Part shown: piece after piece, positions 17,301-24,332 of the stretch
How positions within the stretch are numbered: the first letter of the stretch is position 1
Layout of the letters: the number at the start of each line of letters is the position of its first letter
NCBI RefSeq assembly: GCF_002723835.1
Contig: NZ_BEWG01000084.1
Location: 1-49,322, forward strand
Origin: Mycobacterium sp. shizuoka-1
GTDB taxonomy: Bacteria; Actinomycetota; Actinomycetes; Mycobacteriales; Mycobacteriaceae
Direction of reading: 5' to 3'
DNA: 49,322 nt
Translations under genes and position numbers: made by a program
The notes under the pieces: model-generated
Database searches by the model: none
Told to the model about the DNA's origin: nothing
The model's input: the letters and a program-made list of their open reading frames with translations, nothing else

Positions 17301-18254
17301 GTGGCCCGTGGCAAGGATCTCGAGGTGTTGCAGCGCCAACTCGCCGGCTCGGCACGCCGCGCGGTGGCCGATGCGGTGGCCGGCGACCTGGAGCGCACCG
17401 GGCTGCGGGCGTGGCCGGACGATCTGGACCGATTGCCCGCGAGCGTCGAACGCACCGTCGGCGGGCACGTGGTCCGGGGGTATCCGGCGTTCGTCGATGC
17501 AGGCACGGCGGTGGACCTGCGGGTGTTCGCGACCGCGGCCGAACGCGATGCGGCGATGACGGCGGGCCTGCGGCGGCTGCTGAGGTTGGCGGTGCCCTCT
17601 CCGGTGAAGTCGCTGGAGAAATCCCTGGATCCGCGGACCCGCCTGGTGCTGGGGGCCAATCCGGACGGTTCGCTGGCGGCGCTACTCGACGACTGTGCGG
17701 ACGCCGCCGTCGACATCCTGGCGGCCGGGCAGGTCTGGACCGCAACCGAGTTCGCCGCACTGCGGGACCGCGTGGCTGCCGCGTTGCCCGCCACGACCCG
17801 CGATATCGTGACCCGGGTTCAGACGGTTCTGAGTGCTCTGCAGCAGGTGCAGCTGGCGCTGCCGGCCAAGCCGTCTGCCGCGCTGGCCGAGGCGGTCGAC
17901 GACATCCGCGCGCAGCTGAGCGGCTTGGTGGGTGATCGGTTCGTCACGACGACGGGCGCCGCGCGGCTGGCGGACCTGACCCGCTACCTCACCGCGATCA
18001 CCCGCCGGCTCGAGCGGCTGTCGCAGGCGCCGCAGGCCGACCGTGAGCGGATGCAACGTGTACACGCCGTCGAGGAGGCCTACGCCGAGGTGGTGGATGC
18101 GCTCTCGCCGACGCGCGCCGCGGCAGCCGACGTTCGCGATATCGCCTGGCAGATCGAGGAACTGCGGGTCAGCCTGTGGGCCCAACAGCTGGGCACCCCA
18201 CGGCCGGTCAGCGAGCAGCGAATCTACCGCGCGATCGACGCCGTGCTGGGGTGA
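14319..18254 (+). CDS. hrpA: ATP-dependent RNA helicase HrpA (DEAH-box)
   Basis: The protein has 1311 residues, full length for bacterial HrpA. The DEAH helicase core shows Walker A 'VIAGETGSGKTTQLPK' (about residue 95), 'TQPRRLAARTVAQRIA', the DEAH box 'LDEAHERSLN' (about 190), 'VTSATIEPQRF' and motif VI 'QRAGRSGRTAPG' (about 410). Helicase-associated and OB regions follow, then the long C-terminal region specific to HrpA (DUF3418). It unwinds RNA or ribosome-associated mRNA. GTG at 14319 is chosen: TAATGT, a -10-like hexamer, ends 7 bases before it, suggesting a leaderless transcript. A strong hairpin terminator follows the stop. Confidence 0.95.
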   Translation: MSDTSVQQVRQLRARLDGLTIRDAARLGRRLKSLRGDISAETLRTISEQFTAAEALVATRLAAVPAITYPGLPVSDRRGEIAKAITENQVVVIAGETGSGKTTQLPKICLELGRGIRGTIGHTQPRRLAARTVAQRIADELGSPLGETIGYTVRFTDQASDRTLVKLMTDGILLAEIQRDRRLLRYDTLILDEAHERSLNIDFLLGYLRELLPRRPDLKVIVTSATIEPQRFAAHFGENGLSGNAPIVEVSGRTYPVEIRYRPLEVPVAQDDSEDPDDPDHEIVRTEIRDQTEAIVDAVHELAAEPPGDVLVFLSGEREIRDTAEALRDLKNTEVLPLYARLPTAEQQRVFQPPRTGRRIVLATNVAETSLTVPGIRYVIDPGTARISRYSRRTKVQRLPIEPISQASAAQRAGRSGRTAPGVCIRLYSEEDFAARPRYTDPEILRTNLAAVILQMAALQLGDIESFPFLDPPEQRSIRDGVGLLQELGAFDSAGAITDIGRRLAQLPVDPRLARMILQADAEGCVREVLVLAAALSIPDPRERPADREEAARQKHARFADEHSDFVSFLNLWHYLREERKARSGSAFRRMCREEFLHYLRIREWQDLTGQLRSIARDIGIRESDDTEPADPARVHAALVAGLLSHVGLREGDSREYTGARNSRFVLAPGSVLTKRPPRWIVVTDLVETSRLYGRIAARVEPEVVERVAGHLVSRTYSEPHWDAKRGAVMAFERVTLYGLPLVPRRRVGYSAVDPVVSRELFIRHALVQGEWQTRHHFFADNARLRAELTELEERARRRDLLVDEDDIYAFYDSRIPPQVVSARHFDGWWKKQRHRTPELLTFTRDDLLRVDDDNAERPDNWQAGDLSLPLTYRFEPGAADDGVTVHIPVEVLARLGGDEFGWQVPALREELVTALIRSLPKDLRRNFVPAPDTARAVLAVLGGQELAEPLLEALQRELHRRSGILVPITAFDLDKLPAHLRVTFAVERADGTEVARGKDLEVLQRQLAGSARRAVADAVAGDLERTGLRAWPDDLDRLPASVERTVGGHVVRGYPAFVDAGTAVDLRVFATAAERDAAMTAGLRRLLRLAVPSPVKSLEKSLDPRTRLVLGANPDGSLAALLDDCADAAVDILAAGQVWTATEFAALRDRVAAALPATTRDIVTRVQTVLSALQQVQLALPAKPSAALAEAVDDIRAQLSGLVGDRFVTTTGAARLADLTRYLTAITRRLERLSQAPQADRERMQRVHAVEEAYAEVVDALSPTRAAAADVRDIAWQIEELRVSLWAQQLGTPRPVSEQRIYRAIDAVLG

Positions 18255-18263
18255 ACCAACGCG

Positions 18264-18292
18264 AGAGGGGCACCCGATTCGGGTGCCCCTCT
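18264..18292. terminator. Bidirectional intrinsic terminator after hrpA
   Basis: AGAGGGGCACCCGA and its perfect complement TCGGGTGCCCCTCT are separated by one base, giving a stem of at least 12 pairs with a small loop. It lies 10 bases after the hrpA stop and 19 bases before the stop of the convergent small gene, so it can serve both. It lacks a long U tract, as is usual in mycobacteria. Confidence 0.85.
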
Positions 18293-18310
18293 GCTGGATT
18301 GCGCTGACGA

Positions 18311-18478
18311 TCAACGGCTTCCATGCACGGTTGTGTCGACGTGCGGCGCGGTGGCCGTCGGGCCGATGTTGTTGACCCAGTCGTTGTGACCGAGGTCGGC
18401 CTGCGCGGGCGCGGCAAGGCCGAGGACGGCGGCCGTCATGGCGCCGGCGATCGCGGTGGTGATGGCGTACTTCTTCAT
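18311..18478 (-). CDS. Small exported protein (55 residues)
   Basis: It begins 'MKKYAITTAIAGAMTAAVLG' and has a typical signal peptide cleaved after 'APAQA', leaving a mature peptide of only about 28 residues starting 'DLGHNDWVNNIG'. GAGGGAT lies about 6 bases before the ATG at 18478, a good ribosome binding site. It is convergent with hrpA, with the shared terminator between. The mature sequence contains no cysteine, and I do not recognise a family. Confidence 0.65.
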   Translation of the reverse strand: MKKYAITTAIAGAMTAAVLGLAAPAQADLGHNDWVNNIGPTATAPHVDTTVHGSR

Positions 18479-18600
18479 GTCTATCCCTCTTCCGTGGCGG
18501 CGGCGGTGGGGTTTCCGTGCCGCTGACAGACCCAACGCCATCGGGGGGCGCGGTAATTCCGCTGGCAGCAGATGATCGCCGGTTGGCAGGAATTGAGCGA

Positions 18601-18660
18601 TATCCACTGATCGGGGGACATCGGATTACACCCCTTCACCCACCGGCTGCCCGACAGACA
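18601..18660 (+). repeat. Conserved upstream block, copy 1 (before the His-tailed gene at 18744)
   Basis: This 60-base block aligns without gaps to 26908-26967, with about 44 identities by hand. The two best-conserved parts are the first 30 bases (25 of 30) and the final CCCGACAGACA. Both copies lie upstream of paralogous mini-protein genes, here 83 bases before the ATG. CTGAT...ATCGG can form a short hairpin that is conserved, with a wobble pair, in copy 2. Confidence 0.6.
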
Positions 18661-18743
18661 TCGCGGCGGGAATGCGAGACCGTAGAGGCACTGGCGAAAC
18701 GCGAAGGCCGACACCGACTACGACGACGAAGGACACGACCGAT

Positions 18744-18974
18744 ATGACCACCACGATCTGGATGAAGCGCCTGGCCGCCGGCAGCGCACTGGCCGCCGGT
18801 TCCGCACTGTTCGCCTTCGGTGCCGCGACCGACGCGGTCGCCGACAGCGGCTCGTTCAACGGTGGGCCCACCGTGAACCGGCCCGGGCATCACCAGACCT
18901 TTCCCGGCCAGCACAACCAGCCGGTGCCCGGCTCGCGTGAGCACCATCACCATCAGTGGCGCCGCGCCGGCTAG
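18744..18974 (+). CDS. His-tailed exported mini-protein, paralogue 1
   Basis: The protein has 76 residues with a signal peptide ('WMKRLAAGSALAAGSALFAF'), probably cleaved after 'TDAVA' before 'DSGS'. The mature peptide of about 43 residues has the signature 'GHHQTFPGQHNQPVPGS' followed by 'REHHHHQWRRAG'. A second copy at 27041 shares the TFPxQHNQPVPGS core and the HHHHQW tail. The clustered histidines suggest metal or acid-dependent membrane binding (inference). GAAGGA lies about 10 bases before the ATG. The family is not known to me beyond mycobacteria. Confidence 0.72.
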   Translation: MTTTIWMKRLAAGSALAAGSALFAFGAATDAVADSGSFNGGPTVNRPGHHQTFPGQHNQPVPGSREHHHHQWRRAG

Positions 18975-18998
18975 CCCATCCAGACCCCAACCCCGGGC

Positions 18999-19019
18999 GG
19001 AGAAGCGTCTTGCTTCTCC
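18999..19019 (+). terminator. Hairpin terminator after His-tailed paralogue 1
   Basis: GGAGAAGC-GTCTT-GCTTCTCC forms an 8-pair perfect stem with a 5-base loop. It lies 25 bases after the gene's stop and ahead of the patatin promoter. Confidence 0.7.
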
Positions 19020-19059
19020 CCCCGACGGTTTTGTCAGGCGCGGCTCCTAGCATGAGACG

Positions 19060-20076
19060 ATGCCCACAGCCGCGACGAAGCCCATCGACCTGGTCCTGGC
19101 CGGCGGCGGGGTGAAGGGCATCGGCCTGGCCGGCGCCGTGGTCAAACTCATGGAGGCCGGTTACCGGGCGCACCGCGTCGCGGGCTCGTCGGCCGGCTCG
19201 ATCGTCGGGTCGATTGTGGCGGCGGCCGCCACCAACGACCGACTGACCCCGCAGGAGGTCCGCGACCTCACCCTGAGCATCGACTACCGCAAGTTCCTCG
19301 ACCGCGGCCCGGTCGAACGCCTGCCGCTGCTCGGCCCGTCGTGGGCGATCCTGCAGGGCAGCGGCTTCTATCAGGGTGACTACGCCCACACGTTCGTCGC
19401 CGAGCAGCTGCGTCAGCTCGGTGTGAGCACCTTCGGCGACCTCCGGCTCGACGACGATCAGCTACCCGACGAGCAGCGCTACCGGCTGGTGGTGACGGCG
19501 GCCGACGTGACGACGGGACAGTTGGTCCGGCTGCCGTGGGACTACCAGCGGGTCTACGGGCTCGACCCCGACGAGCAACCTGTTGCCGACGCGGTGCGCG
19601 CCTCGATGTCGATCCCGTTCTTCTTCCGGCCGGTCACCCTCACCAGCGCGTCGGGCCGCGAATCCACCCTGGTCGACGGTGGGCTGCTGTCGAACTACCC
19701 GATCGAGTCCCTCGACCGCCCCGACGGTAAGCAGCCCCGGTGGCCGACCTTCGGGGTGACCTTGCTGCCCGACCTGCCGGAGAACAACCACACGGTGATC
19801 CCCGCGCTGGCCCCGCTGCGGCTGTTCGGCGGTCCGAGCCTGCTCGAGGACGTCATCACCACGATCCTGGTCGGCCGCGATCAGGCCTACCTGAATCTGC
19901 CGTGGGTGAGCGCCCGAACCATCCGGGTGGATGCGACGGAGGTCGGCGTGCTGGATTTCGACATCGGCCAGCCGGAGATCGACGCCCTCTACGCCGAGGG
20001 CTACCGCGCCGCCGAGAGGTTCCTGTCGACCTGGAACGAGCGCGAGTACCTCGAACGGTTTCGCCGCCCGGCCTAG
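19060..20076 (+). CDS. Patatin-like phospholipase
   Basis: The protein has 338 residues and a patatin domain. The oxyanion loop is 'DLVLAGGGVKGIGLAG' (about residues 10-25), the nucleophile elbow is 'GSSAGS' with Ser44, and the catalytic Asp lies in 'TLVDGGLLSNYPIES'. No signal peptide is visible, so it probably acts on phospholipid or acylglycerol in the cytoplasm or at the membrane. TAGCAT ends 6 bases before the ATG, which suggests a leaderless mRNA. It is convergent with the LLM oxidoreductase, with only 3 bases between stops. Confidence 0.9.
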   Translation: MPTAATKPIDLVLAGGGVKGIGLAGAVVKLMEAGYRAHRVAGSSAGSIVGSIVAAAATNDRLTPQEVRDLTLSIDYRKFLDRGPVERLPLLGPSWAILQGSGFYQGDYAHTFVAEQLRQLGVSTFGDLRLDDDQLPDEQRYRLVVTAADVTTGQLVRLPWDYQRVYGLDPDEQPVADAVRASMSIPFFFRPVTLTSASGRESTLVDGGLLSNYPIESLDRPDGKQPRWPTFGVTLLPDLPENNHTVIPALAPLRLFGGPSLLEDVITTILVGRDQAYLNLPWVSARTIRVDATEVGVLDFDIGQPEIDALYAEGYRAAERFLSTWNEREYLERFRRPA

Positions 20077-20079
20077 CCC

Positions 20080-21138
20080 TCAGTCGCCCCGAATGAGCCC
20101 GGCCGCGGGGATCCGGCGGCAGGCGTCCAGCAGCGCACCGAAGCGCGCGTCGTCGCCGTCGTCGGCGGGCACCGGCAGATTGATGCCGTTGCACAGCCCC
20201 GAGTACCACCGGGCCAGCACCTCGGGGATTTCGTCGTAGGTGCCCTGCGGAACCAGCCGGGTCATCACCTCGTCGGTGAGAACCGTTGCCAGATCGTCCC
20301 ATTCGGATCGCTGCGCCATCGCGGACAGCGTCGCGCCGACCTCGGCGAGGCCGAAGTCCTCCAGCTGCCTGCGGTAGGCCGGGGTGCTATACAGGAAGGC
20401 CAGTTCCCTGCGCCGTGCGTCACGCAACGCTTCGACGGCGGCGGGGGTGGCGGCGGTCAGGACGTGCGGGTTGGCGACGACGGCGGGTTCGCCGCTCTCG
20501 CGGCCGACGCGGGCGGCGCCCTCGGCCAGGGCAGGAAGGGTGCGGGACTTCAGCACCACGGGGTGGGAGTTGGTCGGATGGCAGACGAAGCCGTCGGCCA
20601 ATTCACCTGCCATCGCACACATTCGGGCGTTCACCGCCCCGGTCCAGATCTGCGGTGCGGGATCCTCAAGCGGTCCCGGATTGAAGTACGGCTGCAGCCG
20701 CTCGAAACGATAGTGTGGCCCAACGTAATCCAGCTTCTCGCCGGTCTGGAACGAGTGGAAGATGGCTCGTAGCGACCGGATGTAGTCGGCGAGGCGGGCC
20801 ACCGGTTCGGACCACTGTGCCGAGAATCGGCCGACGATGTTGCCGCGCACCTGGGAGGCGATGCCGAGCTGAAACCGGCCGCCTGAGTACTTCGCCAGGT
20901 CCCAGGCGGCGTAGGCGGTGATCATCGGGCTGCGGGGGAAGGCGAGCACCATGCTGGTCCGCACGGTCAGGCGTTTGGTGTGCTGCAGCGCCAGCGCGGC
21001 CACCGTGAAGGGATCGTGGATGGTTTCGGAGACGTGGAGGACGTCGAAGCCGAGCCGTTCGGCGCGGGCCGCGAAGGCACCGATCTCGCCAGGGCCCATC
21101 GCGGCGGGCGCCGACGTGACCAGCTGCATCGTCGTCAT
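20080..21138 (-). CDS. LLM-class (F420-dependent) oxidoreductase
   Basis: The protein has 352 residues with the luciferase-like (beta/alpha)8 fold. It starts 'MTTMQLVTSAPAAMGPGEIG' and contains 'AERLGFDVLHVSETIHDPF', 'LAKYSGGRFQLGIASQVRG' and 'PQIWTGAVNARMCAMAGELA'. The 'G..GR..LG....' pattern and the mycobacterial setting favour coenzyme F420 over FMN, though the cofactor cannot be read directly. The ATG at 21138 overlaps the stop of the TetR gene (ATGA), so the two form one transcript. The regulator and enzyme face the divergent sulfotransferase-DUF1214 pair. Confidence 0.88.
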   Translation of the reverse strand: MTTMQLVTSAPAAMGPGEIGAFAARAERLGFDVLHVSETIHDPFTVAALALQHTKRLTVRTSMVLAFPRSPMITAYAAWDLAKYSGGRFQLGIASQVRGNIVGRFSAQWSEPVARLADYIRSLRAIFHSFQTGEKLDYVGPHYRFERLQPYFNPGPLEDPAPQIWTGAVNARMCAMAGELADGFVCHPTNSHPVVLKSRTLPALAEGAARVGRESGEPAVVANPHVLTAATPAAVEALRDARRRELAFLYSTPAYRRQLEDFGLAEVGATLSAMAQRSEWDDLATVLTDEVMTRLVPQGTYDEIPEVLARWYSGLCNGINLPVPADDGDDARFGALLDACRRIPAAGLIRGD

Positions 21139-21734
21139 CGCGCCAACCCGTTGACGATCAGCGATGTGGTCTGCTCGACCCACCGCGCGTCGAGTTGTCG
21201 TTCGTTGGCCAACGCCATCATCACCGTGCCTCCGATCGTGTCCAGCAGGACGCGGGCGTCGACCCCGGCGGCGGCGCGTCCGGCGGCGGCGGTCTCGTCG
21301 AGAAAGTGTTGCAGGGCAACGTAGGTACTGCCCTGGAGGCGACCCAGCAGGCGTGCCGACAGGCCGGGCGCGGCGGGCAGCTCGGCCATCAGGCCGGACA
21401 TCGCCGTGTGTACGGCTGGACGGCTGAACAGTTCGACGCTGGCCAGGAGCAGCCCCCGGATCGCCGACTCGAGGTCACCGGTCAGCGGTAGCCCGGTTTC
21501 GGGCGGGGTCGGGAACACCGCTTCGTAGACGAGCTCGAGTTTGGTGGGAAACCGCCGGTACACGGCGGGCGGGGTAGCGCCGGCGCGGGCGGCCACCAGT
21601 GGAATGGTCAGCCGCGCGTAGCCGATCTCGTCCAGCAATTCGACGGTGGCGCGTAAGACGGCGTCGTCGATGCGGCTGTCGCGGGGCCGGCCCGGCGCGC
21701 GCCGAGTATCGCCCGGCCCATTCGTTGACTCCAT
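21135..21734 (-). CDS. TetR-family transcriptional regulator
   Basis: The protein has 199 residues. The N-terminal HTH includes 'SRIDDAVLRATVELLDEIGY', 'LTIPLVAARAGATPPAVYRR' and 'FPTKLELVYEAVF', the TetR recognition-helix pattern. The C-terminal ligand domain is variable, as usual. I start at ATG 21734 because the HTH begins soon after and a longer frame would cross the operator. A perfect 12-base palindrome lies 4 bases upstream of the ATG, between it and the divergent sulfotransferase, and is its probable operator. It likely represses both arms. Confidence 0.9.
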   Translation of the reverse strand: MESTNGPGDTRRAPGRPRDSRIDDAVLRATVELLDEIGYARLTIPLVAARAGATPPAVYRRFPTKLELVYEAVFPTPPETGLPLTGDLESAIRGLLLASVELFSRPAVHTAMSGLMAELPAAPGLSARLLGRLQGSTYVALQHFLDETAAAGRAAAGVDARVLLDTIGGTVMMALANERQLDARWVEQTTSLIVNGLAR

Positions 21735-21738
21735 TACG

Positions 21739-21750
21739 TTACGATCGTAA
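21739..21750. promoter_or_regulatory. Candidate TetR operator
   Basis: TTACGATCGTAA is a perfect 12-base palindrome in the 47-base gap between the divergent tetR and sulfotransferase starts. On the plus strand, TAATCT (21748-21753) overlaps its end and could be the -10 of the sulfotransferase promoter. Binding would therefore block both genes. Confidence 0.6.
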
Positions 21751-21765
21751 TCTAATCCGACGTTG

Positions 21766-21780
21766 GGGGCTACCAGCCCC
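21766..21780 (+). promoter_or_regulatory. Hairpin immediately before the sulfotransferase start
   Basis: GGGGCT-ACC-AGCCCC is a perfect 6-pair stem with a 3-base loop that ends one base before the ATG at 21782. It occupies the place where a Shine-Dalgarno would lie and could restrict initiation in the mRNA. Confidence 0.4.
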
Positions 21781-21781
21781 G

Positions 21782-23059
21782 ATGAGCCGGGAGGTGGCCG
21801 CCATCGCAATCGAGACGCCGCCGCGGCCGGCGCCGATCCGCGCGCTGAACCTCGCCTATCGCGGCGCGCGGCGCCTGGGCAGCCACCCCCTGACGCTGCG
21901 CCCGTCGGCATTGCTGGAGCGCGCGAGCCGCCGTGCCGGCGGGCTGACCGACTTCGGCGACCACCGCTTCGAACGGGGCCTCGATCGCCTGATCGCCTCG
22001 CTGGAAGACGAGGACCGGCTCAACGGGTTCGGCCGGGTGCTGGCCGGTGCGCACCTCACCAACCTCCTGCGGCAGCGGCTGCTGTTGACCGAGCACCTAC
22101 GCCTGCACCCCGAGGTTCGTCACGAGAAGATCGAGCGCCCGATCTTCCTCATCGGCGCACCGCGCACCGGCACCACCGTCACCCATCATCTGCTCAGCCA
22201 GGACAGCGGCTTCCGGTATCCACTGACCTGGGAATGCGACGAACTGCATCCGCCGCTGGATCCGGCCACCATGGACCGTGATCCGCGAATAGTGCGCAGT
22301 GAGAAGCAGATTCGCCGCGCGATGAGGATGGCTCCCAACCTCGACGCCGCTCACCCGGTCGGGGCCTGGGAGGCGCAGGAGTGCGCGCTGCTGCACGCGT
22401 ACGCCTTCCACAGCGACACCTTCCACGTGATGTTCAACTGCCAGGGCTACGCCCGCTGGCTGACCGAACAGGACCTGCGCTGGGTGTACGAGGAAGAGAA
22501 GCTGCTCCTGCAGTACATGCAGAGCGGCGGTCTGCGGCCGAGGACCAGCTGGCTGCTCAAGACTCCGCCGCACATGGAGAACATCCACAACATCCTGGCC
22601 GTCTTCCCCGACGCCCGCTTCGTCACCACCTACCGGGAACCGACCGAGATCGTCGCCTCGGGCTGCAGCCTGGCCGGCACGGTGTTCCACATGGCCCAAG
22701 ACGATCCCGACTGGCACGACCACGGCCGGTTCATGCGGTGGCGCACCACCCGGATGCTGGAGCGCAATGTCGAATTGCGGCGTGAGTTCGCACATCTCGC
22801 CGACCGGTTCGTGGACTTCCCGATGCAGCGGATGGTGACTGATCCGCTCTCGTGTGTGGCCGAGATCTACCACCGGTTCGGTATCGAGCTCACCGAACCA
22901 AACCGCGCCACGATGAGCCGTTTCGTCGACCAACGCGGGATGGCCACCCGCAAACCGCATGTCTACCGGGCTCAGGACTACGGTCTGGACACCGACGCGC
23001 TCTGGCCGCATCTGCAGTTCTACCGCGACTATTACGGAATCGAGGACACCCGAGCGTGA
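21782..23059 (+). CDS. Sulfotransferase-family protein
   Basis: The protein has 425 residues. The PAPS-binding 5' phosphosulfate loop is 'IFLIGAPRTGTTVTHHLLSQ' (about residues 120-139), and a later region has 'WLLKTPPHMENIHNILAVFP' followed by 'VTTYREPTEIVASGCSL', matching the 3'-phosphate-binding part of the fold. These proteins resemble the mycobacterial Stf-like sulfotransferases; the acceptor is unknown. ATG at 21782 is chosen over the upstream frame because the latter overlaps the tetR gene. Its stop overlaps the GTG of the DUF1214 gene (GTGA), so the two are coupled. Confidence 0.88.
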   Translation: MSREVAAIAIETPPRPAPIRALNLAYRGARRLGSHPLTLRPSALLERASRRAGGLTDFGDHRFERGLDRLIASLEDEDRLNGFGRVLAGAHLTNLLRQRLLLTEHLRLHPEVRHEKIERPIFLIGAPRTGTTVTHHLLSQDSGFRYPLTWECDELHPPLDPATMDRDPRIVRSEKQIRRAMRMAPNLDAAHPVGAWEAQECALLHAYAFHSDTFHVMFNCQGYARWLTEQDLRWVYEEEKLLLQYMQSGGLRPRTSWLLKTPPHMENIHNILAVFPDARFVTTYREPTEIVASGCSLAGTVFHMAQDDPDWHDHGRFMRWRTTRMLERNVELRREFAHLADRFVDFPMQRMVTDPLSCVAEIYHRFGIELTEPNRATMSRFVDQRGMATRKPHVYRAQDYGLDTDALWPHLQFYRDYYGIEDTRA

Positions 23060-24213
23060 GTACCGGCGACGCCGACCTGCTACGGACGACGTGGCGGGCA
23101 TTCAACGACCTCAACACCGAACTGCTCGAGCTGGCGCTTGCCGAAGGCGGACTGGACGAGGGATCGGCAGCCACGCTGCTGTCGCGACTCGTCGGGCACA
23201 TCCAGTACTCGGGACTGCTGTTGAACAGCGACCCGGCCCGGCCCACACTGATCAATACCCAGTATTCGCCGTGGAATTGGGGCCACTCCAATCCGGACAC
23301 CCTCTACCTGTCGGCACGCATCGACGACACCCACGACTACCGGGTTTCCGGCACATTGGGATCGGTATCCCAGACCACGTTCGGCGTCTACACCGGCAAG
23401 GGCGACCAGGGCGTCGCGGTCAAGGTGCTCGCCGACGAGCTGGAGATCGGCGAGGACGGTACGTTCGAGATCTTCTTCGGCCGAGAGCGGCGGGGCACCA
23501 ACTGGTTTGATCTTCCGCGCGGGGCGGACTCGTTCTGCGCTTACCAGACCTACGGCGACTGGGAACGAGAACGCAAGGGCGTCATCCGCATCGAATGCCT
23601 CGACGACGTCGCGCCCGCCGAGCCGGAATCGATGGGCGCCGCCGTCGCGGCGTTCGACGCTCACCTGGCTGCCTCGCGCGAGCTGTTCACCATGTGGGTC
23701 AAGGACATCCCCGCTCGGGTGTTCGGGGCGCTGCCCAAGAACGTCGCCATACCGCCGATGCAGCCGCCCTCGGCGATGGCCGGCGCCTGGTTCGTGCCGA
23801 TCGCCTGGGAACTCGCCCCGGGCCAGGCGTTGGTGATCGACTACCAGATCCCGGACGACAGCCCCTATGTCGGGATCTGCCTGACCGACCGGTGGAGCGC
23901 GATGGTCGACATCGAGACCAGGCAGACGAGCCTGAACCTCGGCCAGTCCGAGACGAGCGACGGACGGGTCCGGATTCTGCTGTCCACCACGGACTTCGGC
24001 GTGCCCAATTGGTTGGATGCGCGGGGCTACCGCGGCGGTGTGGTGACCTGGCGGGCCAGCGCCGCGAGCCAGCCGAGCACCCCCGTCGTCACGGTCATCG
24101 ACACCGACGTGATCGACCGGTACTTCGACCCGTCGCACCGCGTCACGCCGGCCCAACGGGCCGCCGTGCTGGCCAAGCGCCAGGCGCACTTCGCCGAACG
24201 CAACACGCCCTGA
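23056..24213 (+). CDS. DUF1214 domain-containing protein
   Basis: The protein has 385 residues. The C-terminal half contains 'PIAWELAPGQALVIDYQIPD', 'YVGICLTDRWSAMVD' and 'LSTTDFGVPNWLDARGYRGG', which fit the DUF1214 beta-sandwich seen in actinobacterial proteins. The N-terminal region ('YSPWNWGHSNPDTLYLSARI') matches the associated upstream domain. No signal peptide is present. The biochemical function of the family is unknown. Position behind the sulfotransferase, with overlapping stop and start, suggests both work on the same lipid or steroid-like substrate (inference). Confidence 0.82.
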   Translation: MSTGDADLLRTTWRAFNDLNTELLELALAEGGLDEGSAATLLSRLVGHIQYSGLLLNSDPARPTLINTQYSPWNWGHSNPDTLYLSARIDDTHDYRVSGTLGSVSQTTFGVYTGKGDQGVAVKVLADELEIGEDGTFEIFFGRERRGTNWFDLPRGADSFCAYQTYGDWERERKGVIRIECLDDVAPAEPESMGAAVAAFDAHLAASRELFTMWVKDIPARVFGALPKNVAIPPMQPPSAMAGAWFVPIAWELAPGQALVIDYQIPDDSPYVGICLTDRWSAMVDIETRQTSLNLGQSETSDGRVRILLSTTDFGVPNWLDARGYRGGVVTWRASAASQPSTPVVTVIDTDVIDRYFDPSHRVTPAQRAAVLAKRQAHFAERNTP

Positions 24214-24222
24214 GGGCGGCGT

Positions 24223-24290
24223 GGTGCCGCTGAGCAGGACCACCGGCACCACGGACAGTGAGTTTCGGCCCTGTCGGGGCTTCGGCCCCG
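24223..24290 (+). terminator. Two hairpins between the DUF1214 gene and the RPH-like gene
   Basis: GGTGCCG...CGGCACC (24223-24250) and CGGGGC-TTCG-GCCCCG (24275-24290, a UUCG-type tetraloop) lie in the 119-base gap. They may terminate the sulfotransferase-DUF1214 transcript or attenuate the RPH-like gene. The second hairpin is G+C-palindromic like the rifamycin-associated element but does not match that 19-base consensus as I know it. Confidence 0.45.
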
Positions 24291-24332
24291 GTGCCTAGAG
24301 TCTGCTGCGCGAGGCAGTACTGCGGAGGTGAC

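Noticed and set aside
24271..24295. Rifamycin-associated element before the RPH-like gene
   Set aside because: The palindrome here is CGGGGC-TTCG-GCCCCG, which does not match the 19-base element as I know it; recorded as a hairpin only.
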